A stretch of 20,805 nucleotides of DNA, from positions 19,479 to 40,283 of the forward strand of contig DTVI01000511.1 of assembly GCA_012963655.1 (NCBI GenBank). The letters run 5' to 3'. A model generated the notes under the pieces. That model ran no database searches and had not been told where the DNA came from. It saw only the letters and a program-made list of their open reading frames with translations. Position 1 is the first letter of the stretch; each line of letters starts with the position of its first letter. The stretch comes from Sulfurimonas sp. Its GTDB lineage: Bacteria > Campylobacterota > Campylobacteria > Campylobacterales > Sulfurimonadaceae. Positions 1-7,559 of the stretch are shown one piece after another. The translations under genes were made by a program, and so were the position numbers.

Positions 1-363
1 CCTATCTTTTCTAGTTTCTTTGCTTTTTTTGCCCTTAGTATAGTTGGTATTCCATTTACAGGGGGATTTGTGTCTGAACTTTTACTTGTCCTTGGTGCCT
101 TTAAATATAATATTATCTTAGGATTCTTTGCAGCGACCACCCTACTTATCGCTATTTTATTTGTTTTTAGAGTTATACAAAAGGTGTTATATGGAAGAGT
201 CAAGCTTAAAGCCTTTGAAGATTTATGTTGGTATGAACTACTATCTATTATTCCCTTAGCCTTACTTATACTTGCAATGGGTATTTTTCCTTCTTATTTT
301 TTGCAAAAGGTAAAGCCTACCGCACAAAAATACACCTCTATGGAGGTCTCATATGTTAGATAA
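1..363 (+). CDS. nuoM: NADH-quinone oxidoreductase subunit M, C-terminal part (5' truncated by window edge)
   Basis: The frame is open from base 1 and encodes the last 120 residues of an antiporter-like membrane subunit of respiratory complex I. NuoM lies in the proton-pumping arm of the inner-membrane complex. The visible part begins in a helix containing SSFFAFFALS, followed by GIPFTGGFVSE, which matches the conserved G-x-P-x-x-x-x-F-x-x-E region late in NuoM. Two further hydrophobic helices follow (about residues 36-60 and 80-105 of the fragment). The stop codon lies inside the start of nuoN, an 11-bp overlap that points to one operon and translational coupling. The upstream nuo genes are outside the window. 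NuoL is the main alternative, but the position directly before nuoN and the lack of a long lateral helix favour NuoM. Confidence 0.9.
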   Translation, partial: PIFSSFFAFFALSIVGIPFTGGFVSELLLVLGAFKYNIILGFFAATTLLIAILFVFRVIQKVLYGRVKLKAFEDLCWYELLSIIPLALLILAMGIFPSYFLQKVKPTAQKYTSMEVSYVR

Positions 364-1834
364 CGATATTATCATTTCCTTACTCATTATTGGTCTAGGT
401 GCCGTTGTTATGATGCTTGTAGCCGCTTTTACTAAGCTAAGCAACTTTGTACTTTCGTATATCACCTTATTTATCCTTTCGCTTTCTATTTATTTTCAAC
501 TGCCCTATTTAGGTGAGCTTTTTACTATTGAAATTCAAGGTGAACTTTTTAACTATATGCTCCGATATGATAGCTTTGCCTCACTTTTTAATATCATCTT
601 TTTAGTGGGTGCTTTTTTAATGATTGCCACCGGTCGGGCCTTTATGCAAGCTACAAAGTTTTTTATTGCAGAGACCTTTTCTTTAGTCTTATTTGCTGTG
701 TTTTCCATGATGCTTTTATCCATGGCAAATGAACTGTTAACTGCCTTTATAGCCCTTGAATCTGCCTCTGTTGCCATCTATATTTTAGTAGGTATCAACC
801 GTTATAATGTTCGCGCTTCAGAAGCCTTATTTAAATACCTTTTATTGGGTTCATTTTCAGGTGCCTTCTTCTTACTGGGCATTGCCTTTGTATATGCACA
901 AGTAGGTTCAACCCACTTAGGTGATATTCATAGCTATTTGACCACAAACTCAGAATATGAGTTAGTTCTTATAGGAGGTATCTTAATGATGATAACCATC
1001 TTGTTTAAGATATCAGCTGTACCTTTTCAAGCATGGACTCTAGATGTGTATGATGGAGCGTCCTTACCTATCACCGCCTTTATGGCGGGAACTTTTAAAA
1101 TTGCTATCTTTTCTATTGCCCTTCGCATTTTATTAGTAGACTATCAGACCTTAGCAGAGTTTTTTAAACCCATGCTTGTTTTTATAGCGGTGATAACAAT
1201 AATAGGTGGCTCACTTCTCACCCTTGCTCAACAAAATATCAAAAGAATGTTAGCCGCTTCTTCTATTGTTCATAGTGGCTATCTTCTTATTGCTCTAAGT
1301 GCTACTACTACAGCTCAAAGTGCTTCAGCTGCACCTTCTATTATATTTTATCTTGTTGCCTATTTTTTATCCGCCATAGGTGCTTTTGGAATTTTATCTT
1401 ATATATCTCATTGGGATACAGAAAGAACTACTTATGAAGACTTAAAAGGCTTTTCCCATTCACATCCTTTACTTGCGGCAATGATGTCAGTATTTATGCT
1501 TTCATTTGCAGGCTTTCCTTCTACCATAGGTTTTCTTGGGAAGTTTTATATCTTTACCTCGGCAATAGAGTCAGGACTTCTAGGACTTGCCTTCTTGGGA
1601 ATATTAGCAGCCTTTGTTTCTATTTATTATTATTTTAAGGTCATTGCTATGATGTACTTTTATAAGCAAAACCAAGAATATAAACTAAGCTTTTCATTTA
1701 CACCCTTTGTTATAGGTATCGTTGCACTTGCTGTTTTATGGGGTGGGATAGGTACAGGTCTTGTTTCATTCTTACCAGGAGCAAATGTCCTTATCGAAAC
1801 AGCAAAGGCCTCTATCTCTTCTTTATATTTATAA
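353..1834 (+). CDS. nuoN: NADH-quinone oxidoreductase subunit N
   Basis: This gene encodes 493 residues, normal for NuoN, with about 14 hydrophobic segments. It is the antiporter-like subunit of the proton-translocating membrane arm of complex I. Family signatures are the FIALESASVAIYILVG stretch (about residue 131), KYLLLGSFSGAFFLLG (about 161), FKISAVPFQAWTLDVYDGA (about 222) with the conserved lysine and proline, and a late GFPSTIGFLGKFYIF (about 387) with conserved lysine. GGAGG (342-346) lies 6 bases before the ATG and fixes the start, although the ATG is inside nuoM. It is the last gene of the nuo operon here, since the next gene is convergent and a hairpin follows the stop. No frameshift or missing domain is visible. 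Confidence 0.95.
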   Translation: MLDNDIIISLLIIGLGAVVMMLVAAFTKLSNFVLSYITLFILSLSIYFQLPYLGELFTIEIQGELFNYMLRYDSFASLFNIIFLVGAFLMIATGRAFMQATKFFIAETFSLVLFAVFSMMLLSMANELLTAFIALESASVAIYILVGINRYNVRASEALFKYLLLGSFSGAFFLLGIAFVYAQVGSTHLGDIHSYLTTNSEYELVLIGGILMMITILFKISAVPFQAWTLDVYDGASLPITAFMAGTFKIAIFSIALRILLVDYQTLAEFFKPMLVFIAVITIIGGSLLTLAQQNIKRMLAASSIVHSGYLLIALSATTTAQSASAAPSIIFYLVAYFLSAIGAFGILSYISHWDTERTTYEDLKGFSHSHPLLAAMMSVFMLSFAGFPSTIGFLGKFYIFTSAIESGLLGLAFLGILAAFVSIYYYFKVIAMMYFYKQNQEYKLSFSFTPFVIGIVALAVLWGGIGTGLVSFLPGANVLIETAKASISSLYL

Positions 1835-1846
1835 AAGAAGATTTAG

Positions 1847-1869
1847 AAAATAAGAAATAAGCTTATTTT
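1847..1869 (+). terminator. AT-rich hairpin ending the nuo operon
   Basis: An 8-bp perfect stem, AAAATAAG at 1847-1854 with CTTATTTT at 1862-1869, encloses a 7-base loop. The 3' arm runs into a T-rich tract on the plus strand. It lies 12 bases after the nuoN stop and overlaps the stop codon of the convergent helicase gene. On the minus strand it would fall at the end of that gene, so it may act in both directions. The low GC of the stem makes it a weak terminator. Confidence 0.5.
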
Positions 1870-3173
1870 TTATTATAAAAGTCTATCGCACTATTTGAAG
1901 CAAAAATAAAACTTTGAAGAGGTCTTTTAGTAGGAAGTAAGGTAAGTCTATGGGGAGATATAGCTCGAGAAAGCCCAACATAAAACTGTGAAGGTGCAAA
2001 AATTTCATCCAGGTTTATTACAAGGTCTAAAAGACTCATCCCTTGTGACTTATGAATAGTAATAGCGTAAGCTAAAGAAAGTGGGTATTGAAAAAGATCA
2101 AACTTACTGACTTCAATCTCTTGTTTTTTTCCTTCAATAAACTTTTCTTTCCATTGCTTTTTTGAATATCTTTCTTTTTCAACGCGAACAAGCTTTCCAT
2201 CGTCCTTCATCACATGAATGAAATTTTCTTCTTCATTAATACGGACAATAATGCCTTTTTCACCATTAAAATAATTCCATGAGTTTCGCATAAAAAGAAT
2301 AGGTGCATTTATCTTTAATTCTAAAGAACGAGGAAGTCTAGAATCACTCATAAAACGCTCTATCTCCTTATCTTTAACATTCTTTTCATATTTTTCTACA
2401 CTTGTATCAAAAGAATAAACCTCTCCATCTAGTTGGGCTAGTTCTTTAATATTATGCCTGTCAACAGAGGCATTCTTACCAAATAAAAGAGTATGGTTTT
2501 GCATATCACTAGGCATAGGACGCATAAGAGAATGAATATATTCTAAGACTTCATCATCTTTAATCCCATGTCTAACCTTATCAAGGATATTAATAAATTC
2601 TTCATCACTACTACGCTTTACATCCGACAAATTATAATTTATAAAATCAAATCGTTGCCATGCTTCAGAGTCAAAGGCAAATCCATACACTCTTTGAATA
2701 AGAATCTCAGGATTATCATAAGCAAAACGATTTTTATCGCTGTCACGTATAACAGGAGGAAGTTGTAAGAAGTCACCAGAGATGATAACTTGAGCCGTGG
2801 ACTCCGCTTGTAAGAGGCGTAAACGTATCATATCCATCACACCAGAGCTAACCATAGAGATCTCATCTATAATGATGATATCTATCTTTTTAAGTAAGTT
2901 AGAAAGCTTTTTATCTATATTAATTTTTCCCACTCTTTCTAAGTCAAAAGAATGATTACAAATACCTAAGGAAAAGAAGCTATGAAGGGTTTGCCCTGAT
3001 ATTAAAGAAGCTGCCATACCCGTTGAAGCGAGTTTAGCTATTTTTTTACCTTCTATCTCACATGAGGCAATAAGGGCTCGAAGCAAGAAGCTTTTACCAA
3101 CCCCTGCTCCACCTGTTACAAATACATTTTTTCCTTCTTCAAGAAGGTTTTTCAAGTTTTCTAAGTGTTCCAC
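1863..3173 (-). CDS. PIF1-like superfamily 1 DNA helicase / AAA ATPase
   Basis: This 436-residue protein resembles a PIF1/RRM3-type SF1B helicase, an ATP-driven 5'-3' DNA unwinding enzyme of the cytoplasm. Motifs in order are Walker A GGAGVGKS (21-28), motif Ia region LASTGMAA (48-55), Walker B IIIIDEIS (99-106), motif III GDFLQLPP (133-140), the 2B/UvrD_C_2-like AYAITIHKSQGMSL (about 368-381) and motif VI VGLSRA (399-404). The start is GTG; an ATG one base upstream is in another frame, and no better start in frame is seen. The upstream neighbour on the same strand is a DEDDh exonuclease 39 bases away, so the two are probably co-transcribed and act on the same DNA intermediates. The natural substrate cannot be told from the sequence. 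Bacterial PIF1 homologues act on stalled forks and G-quadruplexes, and that role is inferred here. Confidence 0.88.
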   Translation of the reverse strand: MEHLENLKNLLEEGKNVFVTGGAGVGKSFLLRALIASCEIEGKKIAKLASTGMAASLISGQTLHSFFSLGICNHSFDLERVGKINIDKKLSNLLKKIDIIIIDEISMVSSGVMDMIRLRLLQAESTAQVIISGDFLQLPPVIRDSDKNRFAYDNPEILIQRVYGFAFDSEAWQRFDFINYNLSDVKRSSDEEFINILDKVRHGIKDDEVLEYIHSLMRPMPSDMQNHTLLFGKNASVDRHNIKELAQLDGEVYSFDTSVEKYEKNVKDKEIERFMSDSRLPRSLELKINAPILFMRNSWNYFNGEKGIIVRINEEENFIHVMKDDGKLVRVEKERYSKKQWKEKFIEGKKQEIEVSKFDLFQYPLSLAYAITIHKSQGMSLLDLVINLDEIFAPSQFYVGLSRAISPHRLTLLPTKRPLQSFIFASNSAIDFYNKK

Positions 3174-3212
3174 ATTTCTCTTTAGTTTTTATATATTTTG
3201 ATGAAGACTGTA

Positions 3213-3965
3213 TTAGCTAATTTCACCAAGTGCACGTTTAATAGTGTACTGCATATCTTCATCTAGGTCCATGTTTTTACGCATCCAATCAATATAACCC
3301 TTGTCTGAAACAACAAGGTCTTCAATCGTCTTTCCCTTGTTTTTTCCAAAACGAAGAGGCTTATTCATATAAACAGGTTTTCCAGTTAGTTCAACAAGCT
3401 TATCCATAGGATTGATATTAGGATAGAACTCTTTTACTTTTTTTGTAAGTGCTGACATGAAAAGCTTTAAAATCAGCACATCACCAATAGCGTCATGAGC
3501 CTTGATAACAACACCAAGTTTAGCCGCTTCAGCCTCTTCATCTTTATAAAGTTCTAAAGAATAACGGAAATGTTGAAGCCTATGAAAGTCTGAATCAGGA
3601 AAAATATGTTTAGCACATCTAAGGGTGTCAATAAGTTTCATCTGATTTTTAAAACCCTCTTTTTCAAGCATACCAAGGTCAAAAGGGGCATTATGTATAA
3701 TCATATAATTATCATTTGAATTTAGCTCTACTAAGCGCTTATAAGCCTCAGTATCAACACATAAAGGCTTTCCTTCAATCATTTCAGGTGTGATATGATG
3801 CGTTTCCATAGCGCCTAAGCCTATTTCTTTATCACATGAACTAAACTCATTATGCACTTCTATTGCGTCACTAGGCTTTCCTAAGACAATGTAGCCAAGT
3901 TGAATAATCTTATCAAGCTCACTGACACCTGTAGTTTCTGTATCTAAAATAATATATTTAGCCAT
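3213..3965 (-). CDS. DEDDh 3'-5' exonuclease with ExoX-like C-terminal domain
   Basis: The 250-residue protein has the three exonuclease motifs of the DnaQ-like superfamily. Exo I is LDTETTG (D8, E10), Exo II is HNAPFDLG (D96), and Exo IIIh is HDAIGD (H157, D162). All the predicted metal-binding and catalytic residues are present. After the nuclease fold, residues about 200-246 hold a small domain with PLRFGKNKGKTIEDL and YIDWM, as found at the C-terminus of exodeoxyribonuclease X-type proteins. A function in DNA repair or processing is therefore more likely than a role as the polymerase III epsilon proofreader. The ATG at 3965 is preceded only by an A-rich stretch, so translation may depend on coupling with the 128-codon gene that ends 23 bases upstream. 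The PIF1-like helicase follows. Confidence 0.87.
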   Translation of the reverse strand: MAKYIILDTETTGVSELDKIIQLGYIVLGKPSDAIEVHNEFSSCDKEIGLGAMETHHITPEMIEGKPLCVDTEAYKRLVELNSNDNYMIIHNAPFDLGMLEKEGFKNQMKLIDTLRCAKHIFPDSDFHRLQHFRYSLELYKDEEAEAAKLGVVIKAHDAIGDVLILKLFMSALTKKVKEFYPNINPMDKLVELTGKPVYMNKPLRFGKNKGKTIEDLVVSDKGYIDWMRKNMDLDEDMQYTIKRALGEIS

Positions 3966-3988
3966 TTTTTTTCACTTATAAAAGGGGA

Positions 3989-4375
3989 TTAAAATTTGAG
4001 GTAAGGATTAACAACAAATTCTTTTGTTATTTTAAGATAATCAAGATTAAGATTGAATTTAATAAGGCCAGCACTCATTTCAACTGGCTCTATTAAGGTA
4101 AAAAGATCATAAGTTTGCCACTTAATCACCTTTCTATCTATAACCTTGTTCATAACCGCAATAGGTTCATCTAAAATTTCATTAATTAAGTCGGATATTC
4201 TTTTTAAAGATTCAGAGGTACAAGGTTCACCAAAAAGTTTACAAATTGTTTTTAGAGGAATTTCAAATTCTGTGTCTTTATATTCACTAACTTGGTAGGT
4301 ATGTAAGATGGCATTAGCTAAACGGATTGCATCCGCGCTTGGCCAAGATATTTCTATGTCTTTAAACGTTTCGAT
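3989..4375 (-). CDS. Uncharacterised 128-codon gene with non-canonical ATC start (or start-codon mutant)
   Basis: A continuous minus-strand reading frame begins with IETFKDIEISWPSADAIRLA and ends NPYLKF-stop. Nothing upstream in frame offers ATG, GTG or TTG before a TAG, and the first internal ATG is codon 75. Yet AAGGAG sits exactly 6 bases before the ATC at 4375, and a TATAAT box lies 34 bases further upstream, so ATC sits where a start codon belongs. The protein is soluble and mixed alpha/beta. The stretch ISDLINEILDEP followed by a basic segment and the beta-rich tail loosely recalls winged-helix Rep_3-type replication initiators, but I do not recognise the family. It lies 23 bases before the exonuclease gene, suggesting one operon. 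Either initiation at AUC is used, the ATG has mutated, or there is a sequencing error. Confidence 0.6.
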   Translation of the reverse strand: METFKDIEISWPSADAIRLANAILHTYQVSEYKDTEFEIPLKTICKLFGEPCTSESLKRISDLINEILDEPIAVMNKVIDRKVIKWQTYDLFTLIEPVEMSAGLIKFNLNLDYLKITKEFVVNPYLKF

Positions 4376-4683
4376 AGACCTCTCCTTACATCCCTAAAAA
4401 TATAAATAAATTATATCATAAGTTATTATTGCATATAAAATAAGACTTGAAAAACAGTCTCTAACTTAATTACAAAATATTTTATGAGTAATAAAAGAAG
4501 AAACAATCTCTACAAAAGATTCCTGACCCCTATTACAATGGAAGTAGGATTAACGACCCTTTGCCATAGGAACAGATAAACAGAGGTGGGAAAGCAAGAA
4601 ATAGAATATAAGGGCAGGTAAGTTTAGGGGGGACTTGAAAAATAATTATAAATAAAGATAGTATAAAAAAGGGGATTAAGAGA
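4376..4683. other. 308-bp intergenic stretch without a supported gene
   Basis: This gap separates the 128-codon gene from tRNA-Leu. It contains the TATAAT box at 4410-4415 and, just behind the tRNA, a T6 run on the minus strand (about 4668-4673) that may end the tRNA transcript. The middle (about 4520-4640) is relatively G/C-rich with short runs such as GACCCC and AGGGGGG. I could not match it to a known repeat or RNA family. A 60-codon minus-strand frame across 4533-4715 starts inside the tRNA and has no SD sequence, so I do not call it a gene. Confidence 0.5.
4410..4415 (-). promoter_or_regulatory. TATAAT -10 box for the 128-codon gene / exonuclease / helicase unit
   Basis: On the minus strand TATAAT is followed about 28 bases after the expected transcription start by AAGGAG and the ATC codon. 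No -35 hexamer is evident, which is usual for sigma-70 promoters in Campylobacterota. Between the promoter and the SD sequence lies ATGTAA, a start codon directly followed by a stop. Confidence 0.55.
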
Positions 4684-4767
4684 TGGTGCGCACGAGAAGA
4701 TTTGAACTTCCACACCCGAAGGCACTACCCCCTCAAGGTAGCGTGTCTACCGTTCCACCACGTGCGC
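4684..4767 (-). tRNA. tRNA-Leu(GAG)
   Basis: The 84-base cloverleaf has a perfect 7-bp acceptor stem (GCGCACG with CGTGCGC), an A discriminator and an encoded CCA end. The anticodon stem CTACC/GGTAG encloses loop TTGAGGG, giving anticodon GAG, which reads leucine codons CUC and CUU. A variable arm around the TTCG turn fits a class II tRNA, and the T loop is TTCAAAT. It lies only 17 bases after the T-run of the atpE terminator on the same strand, leaving little room for its own promoter, so it may be made by read-through from atpE. Confidence 0.95.
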
Positions 4768-4784
4768 ATTTTTTGAAGAAAAAA

Positions 4785-4815
4785 AAAGGCCCAACTCTAT
4801 AAGAGTTGAGCCTTT
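4785..4815 (-). terminator. Rho-independent terminator of atpE
   Basis: A near-perfect hairpin pairs 4785-4798 with 4802-4815: 7 bp of CAACTCT/AGAGTTG, one mismatch, then GGC and AT pairs, with a 3-base loop. On the minus strand it is followed by a long T run (about 4778-4787). It begins 15 bases after the atpE stop codon. This is the clearest intrinsic terminator in the window. Confidence 0.88.
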
Positions 4816-4829
4816 GAGGGGTCTTTAGA

Positions 4830-5144
4830 CTATCCTAAGAAAGGGTTAGCGTAAAGAGCGATAAGAGCAATTACTAGAGTATAGATAACTTGCGCTTCGA
4901 TCATTGCAAGAGCGATGAACATTGTAGTCATTAGTTTTCCACCAAGACCTGGGTTACGTGCAGTACCAGCGATAGTTGCAGCAGCAGTATGACCCATACC
5001 AATTGCACCACCAAGAGCAGCAAGACCAAGACCAACACCAGCAGCGATCATAGAATATGCCTTAAGCATTTGGTTAGCAACATCACCATCATTAGCGAAA
5101 GCAGTAGCAGCAAGTGCTAGCATTAATAAAACGATTTTTTTCAT
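4830..5144 (-). CDS. atpE: ATP synthase F0 subunit c
   Basis: Subunit c forms the rotating ring of F1F0 ATP synthase in the inner membrane. The 104-residue protein starts with a signal-peptide-like segment (MKKIVLLMLALAATAFA), as in other Campylobacterota, followed by two transmembrane helices. The first carries the glycine-rich GVGLGLAALGGAIGMG (36-51), the polar loop is ARNPGLGGK (62-70), and the second holds the ion-binding carboxylate E83 in AMIEAQVIY. The helix-1 glutamine typical of sodium-binding rings is absent, so proton coupling is inferred. I use the ATG at 5144 because CGGAG lies 7 bases upstream; a longer frame to 5165 has no SD sequence. It stands alone, apart from the other atp genes, with its own terminator, and is normally expressed in large excess over other subunits. 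Confidence 0.95.
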   Translation of the reverse strand: MKKIVLLMLALAATAFANDGDVANQMLKAYSMIAAGVGLGLAALGGAIGMGHTAAATIAGTARNPGLGGKLMTTMFIALAMIEAQVIYTLVIALIALYANPFLG

Positions 5145-5336
5145 TATAATTCTCCGTAAGAACATTAAGTTCTAAAAATTTCAAAGTCCGTTCGGATAGC
5201 GTAACCCACTAAGCTACCACATATGTGATAATTAGTGAGCCATGACGACATAAATGCCTGCCATGTCCCTACTTGATACTTTGTATGCGAAATGATACTG
5301 TTTTGGGACTTAAAACTTGCTTTTTATAGCTTTAGC
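5145..5336 (-). promoter_or_regulatory. Leader region of atpE with several possible RNA stems
   Basis: The 192 bases between pnp and atpE hold no reading frame I would call. On the minus strand a TATCAT -10-like box (5292-5297) would give a leader of about 140 bases. Several stems can form: GGTAGC with GCTATC in the middle, the palindrome CACATATGTG, a TCC/GGA mini-stem, and AGAAC/GTTCT (5159-5173) directly before the SD sequence. Such a long, structured leader may control the high translation or stability of atpE mRNA. I do not recognise a known riboswitch. Confidence 0.35.
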
Positions 5337-7520
5337 TTATTCAGGGCGACCAAGACTGATTTTATTTCCCTTAAACTCAAGAATAACAACTTCAATCTCT
5401 TCATTTTCACTTAAGACATCAGATACATTAGCAACACGTTCTTTAGATACTTTAGAAATATGTAAAAGACCATCTATCCCACCTGGAAGTTCTATAAAGG
5501 CACCAAAGTCAACAATGCGTTTTACCTTACCCATACAAATATCACCTACATGATATTCAGGAGCCTTTTCTTTAGGTGTGGATAAAAGCTTTTCTATATG
5601 TGCTCTTGCACCTACAACACCTTTTTTACTTCCCCCACTCACACGAACATTTCCATCTTTTTTATCTATGTCAATTGCCACTTCAAATTTTTCGATAATC
5701 TCACGAATAACTTTTCCAGCTTGACCAATAACATCACCTACACGAGAAGGGTCGATTGAGAAAAGGTCAGTACTTGGAAGCTTGTCTTCATTAATGACAA
5801 TAGCATCTTCTGCTTCTTTCATGATATCAAGGATATGCGCACGTCCTTCTTTTGCTTGAGCTAAGGCTTCACCTAAAAGTTCTTTAGAAATACCGCCAAG
5901 CTTAATATCCATTTGCATAGCCGTAATTCCATCATAAGAACCTGCTACCTTAAAGTCCATATCTCCATCATGGTCTTCAAGTCCCATAATATCTGTTAAA
6001 ACAGCATGCTTATCTCCTTCGGTTACTAGACCCATTGCAATTCCTGCTATTGGCTCACTCATGTCTACCTCAGCTGCTCTAAGGGCTAAATAACCACCAC
6101 ATACCGTTGCCATTGAAGATGAACCGTTTGATTCTAAGATTTCAGACACTAAACGCATCGTTCTTCCACTTGTGTCAAGAGCTGCTTCAAGCGCGCGCTT
6201 ACCTAGATTTCCATGACCTAGTTCTCTACGTTTTGGTGCCCCTATAGGAGAAGCCTCACCTACAGAAAATCCTGGGAAATTATAATGCAACATAAAGTTC
6301 TCATTTTGAGTTCCCTCTGTTGTTAGGTTTTCAAACATTTGTGAGTCTTTATTTCCACCAACAGTTAAAACTACAAGTGCCTGTGTTTGACCACGTGTAA
6401 ATAAACATGAAGCATGTGCATTTGGAAGTACGTTTGTCTCAATGCTAATAGGACGAACTTCAGTTAGCTCACGTCCATCTGCTCTTTTACCTTCATTTAT
6501 AATCTGATCTCTTACACATTTTCGCTTATATGAAACGACTGCATGCTTAATCTGGTCATAAGCCCATTCATTGCTTTTAGCGATTTCAGAGGCTTCAATC
6601 TCTTTTGCTATATGCTTAAGAGATGAATTTCTTTCACTCTTTGCCATTTGAGAAATCGCCTCTTTTATTGGGTCTGAATAATTAGCTGACACATGAGCAT
6701 ATATTTTTTCATTTGACACTTCTTCAATAAAAACAACATCTTCACTTGTTTTTGCAAGTGGTATCATTGCTTCTTCAAATTGAGTATTAGCTACTTCTAA
6801 CGCTTCTTGAGCTATACCAATAACATCTAATAATTCATCTTCACCCATTGCATTTGAAATACGAGTATTAATTGTTTCAGAAGCTAAAGAAGGATCCACC
6901 ATTGGGTCAATCATCATTGCTGGGATTACTTCAGTTTTTACTGAACCAAGAGAACGCATTTCTATCATTAACAAGTCTTCTTTTGAACCTGCTATAAAAA
7001 GGTCTAAGGTAGAATCTTGCATTTGAGTATTAGTAGGATTAATTTCTATCTTACCATCAATATTAGCTAAACGAACCCCTGTTACAGAGTTTTTAAAAGG
7101 AAGATCTGAGCTTAACATTGCGGCAGAAGCTGCATTAAGAGCAAGACGCTGAAGATCTGCTTCTTTATCTACAGAAAGAACCATAATAGTAATTTGAGCA
7201 GGATGAGCAAATCCCTTAGGAAAGACAGGACGTAAAGATCTGTCTATAAGTCTTGAAGTTAAGGTTTCAAAGTCACTAGGCTTGCTTTCTCTTTTGAAAA
7301 AGCCACCAGGAATTTTTCCAGCAGCGTAGGTTTTTTCAAGGTACTGAACTGTTAAAGGAAGAAAGTCACCTTCAATAACTGTTTCTCTATCAATGGTTAC
7401 GGTTGCTAACATTACTGTATCGCCAACCTTTAGCCATACTGAGCCATTGGCTTGTCTAGCTACCTTATCAAACTCATACTCTTCTATATGGTTGTTTACT
7501 TCAAATATACACTTACTCAT
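5337..7520 (-). CDS. pnp: Polyribonucleotide nucleotidyltransferase (PNPase)
   Basis: PNPase degrades RNA 3' to 5' by phosphorolysis, releasing nucleoside diphosphates, and works as a trimer. The 727 residues show the full architecture: a first RNase PH domain with the FFKR loop (74-77) and LIDRSLRPVF (91-100), an alpha-helical linker, a second RNase PH domain with GAPKRRELGHGNL and the catalytic DHDGDMDFKVAG segment, a KH domain with its GQAG loop near residue 600, and an S1 domain (about 655-724) with VDFGAFIELPGGIDGLLH. The protein ends almost directly after S1, without the acidic tail of some homologues. AGGA lies 7 bases before the ATG. A phosphoribosyltransferase gene lies 39 bases upstream on the same strand, probably in one transcription unit. 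Confidence 0.97.
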   Translation of the reverse strand: MSKCIFEVNNHIEEYEFDKVARQANGSVWLKVGDTVMLATVTIDRETVIEGDFLPLTVQYLEKTYAAGKIPGGFFKRESKPSDFETLTSRLIDRSLRPVFPKGFAHPAQITIMVLSVDKEADLQRLALNAASAAMLSSDLPFKNSVTGVRLANIDGKIEINPTNTQMQDSTLDLFIAGSKEDLLMIEMRSLGSVKTEVIPAMMIDPMVDPSLASETINTRISNAMGEDELLDVIGIAQEALEVANTQFEEAMIPLAKTSEDVVFIEEVSNEKIYAHVSANYSDPIKEAISQMAKSERNSSLKHIAKEIEASEIAKSNEWAYDQIKHAVVSYKRKCVRDQIINEGKRADGRELTEVRPISIETNVLPNAHASCLFTRGQTQALVVLTVGGNKDSQMFENLTTEGTQNENFMLHYNFPGFSVGEASPIGAPKRRELGHGNLGKRALEAALDTSGRTMRLVSEILESNGSSSMATVCGGYLALRAAEVDMSEPIAGIAMGLVTEGDKHAVLTDIMGLEDHDGDMDFKVAGSYDGITAMQMDIKLGGISKELLGEALAQAKEGRAHILDIMKEAEDAIVINEDKLPSTDLFSIDPSRVGDVIGQAGKVIREIIEKFEVAIDIDKKDGNVRVSGGSKKGVVGARAHIEKLLSTPKEKAPEYHVGDICMGKVKRIVDFGAFIELPGGIDGLLHISKVSKERVANVSDVLSENEEIEVVILEFKGNKISLGRPE

Positions 7521-7559
7521 TTACATTCCTAATTATTAATTTTTTTTCTTAGTCTAATT

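Noticed and set aside
4520..4640. REP-like or mobile-element remnant in the gap before tRNA-Leu
   Set aside because: GC-richer short runs are present, but there is no clear inverted repeat, duplicated target or transposase fragment to support it.
4533..4715. 60-codon minus-strand open frame across the tRNA edge
   Set aside because: It begins inside tRNA-Leu, has no SD sequence, and its hydrophobic composition follows from T-rich DNA.
4830..5144. Sodium-binding type of ATP synthase c subunit
   Set aside because: The glutamine of helix 1 and the residue pattern after the carboxylate typical of sodium rings are absent; a proton ring is more likely.
5144..5165. Seven-codon longer start for atpE
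   Set aside because: The SD GGAG lies between the two starts and fits only the ATG at 5144; the signal-like MKK start is typical of the phylum.
5317..5553. 78-codon plus-strand frame opposite the pnp 3' end
   Set aside because: Antisense shadow of the pnp S1 domain region.
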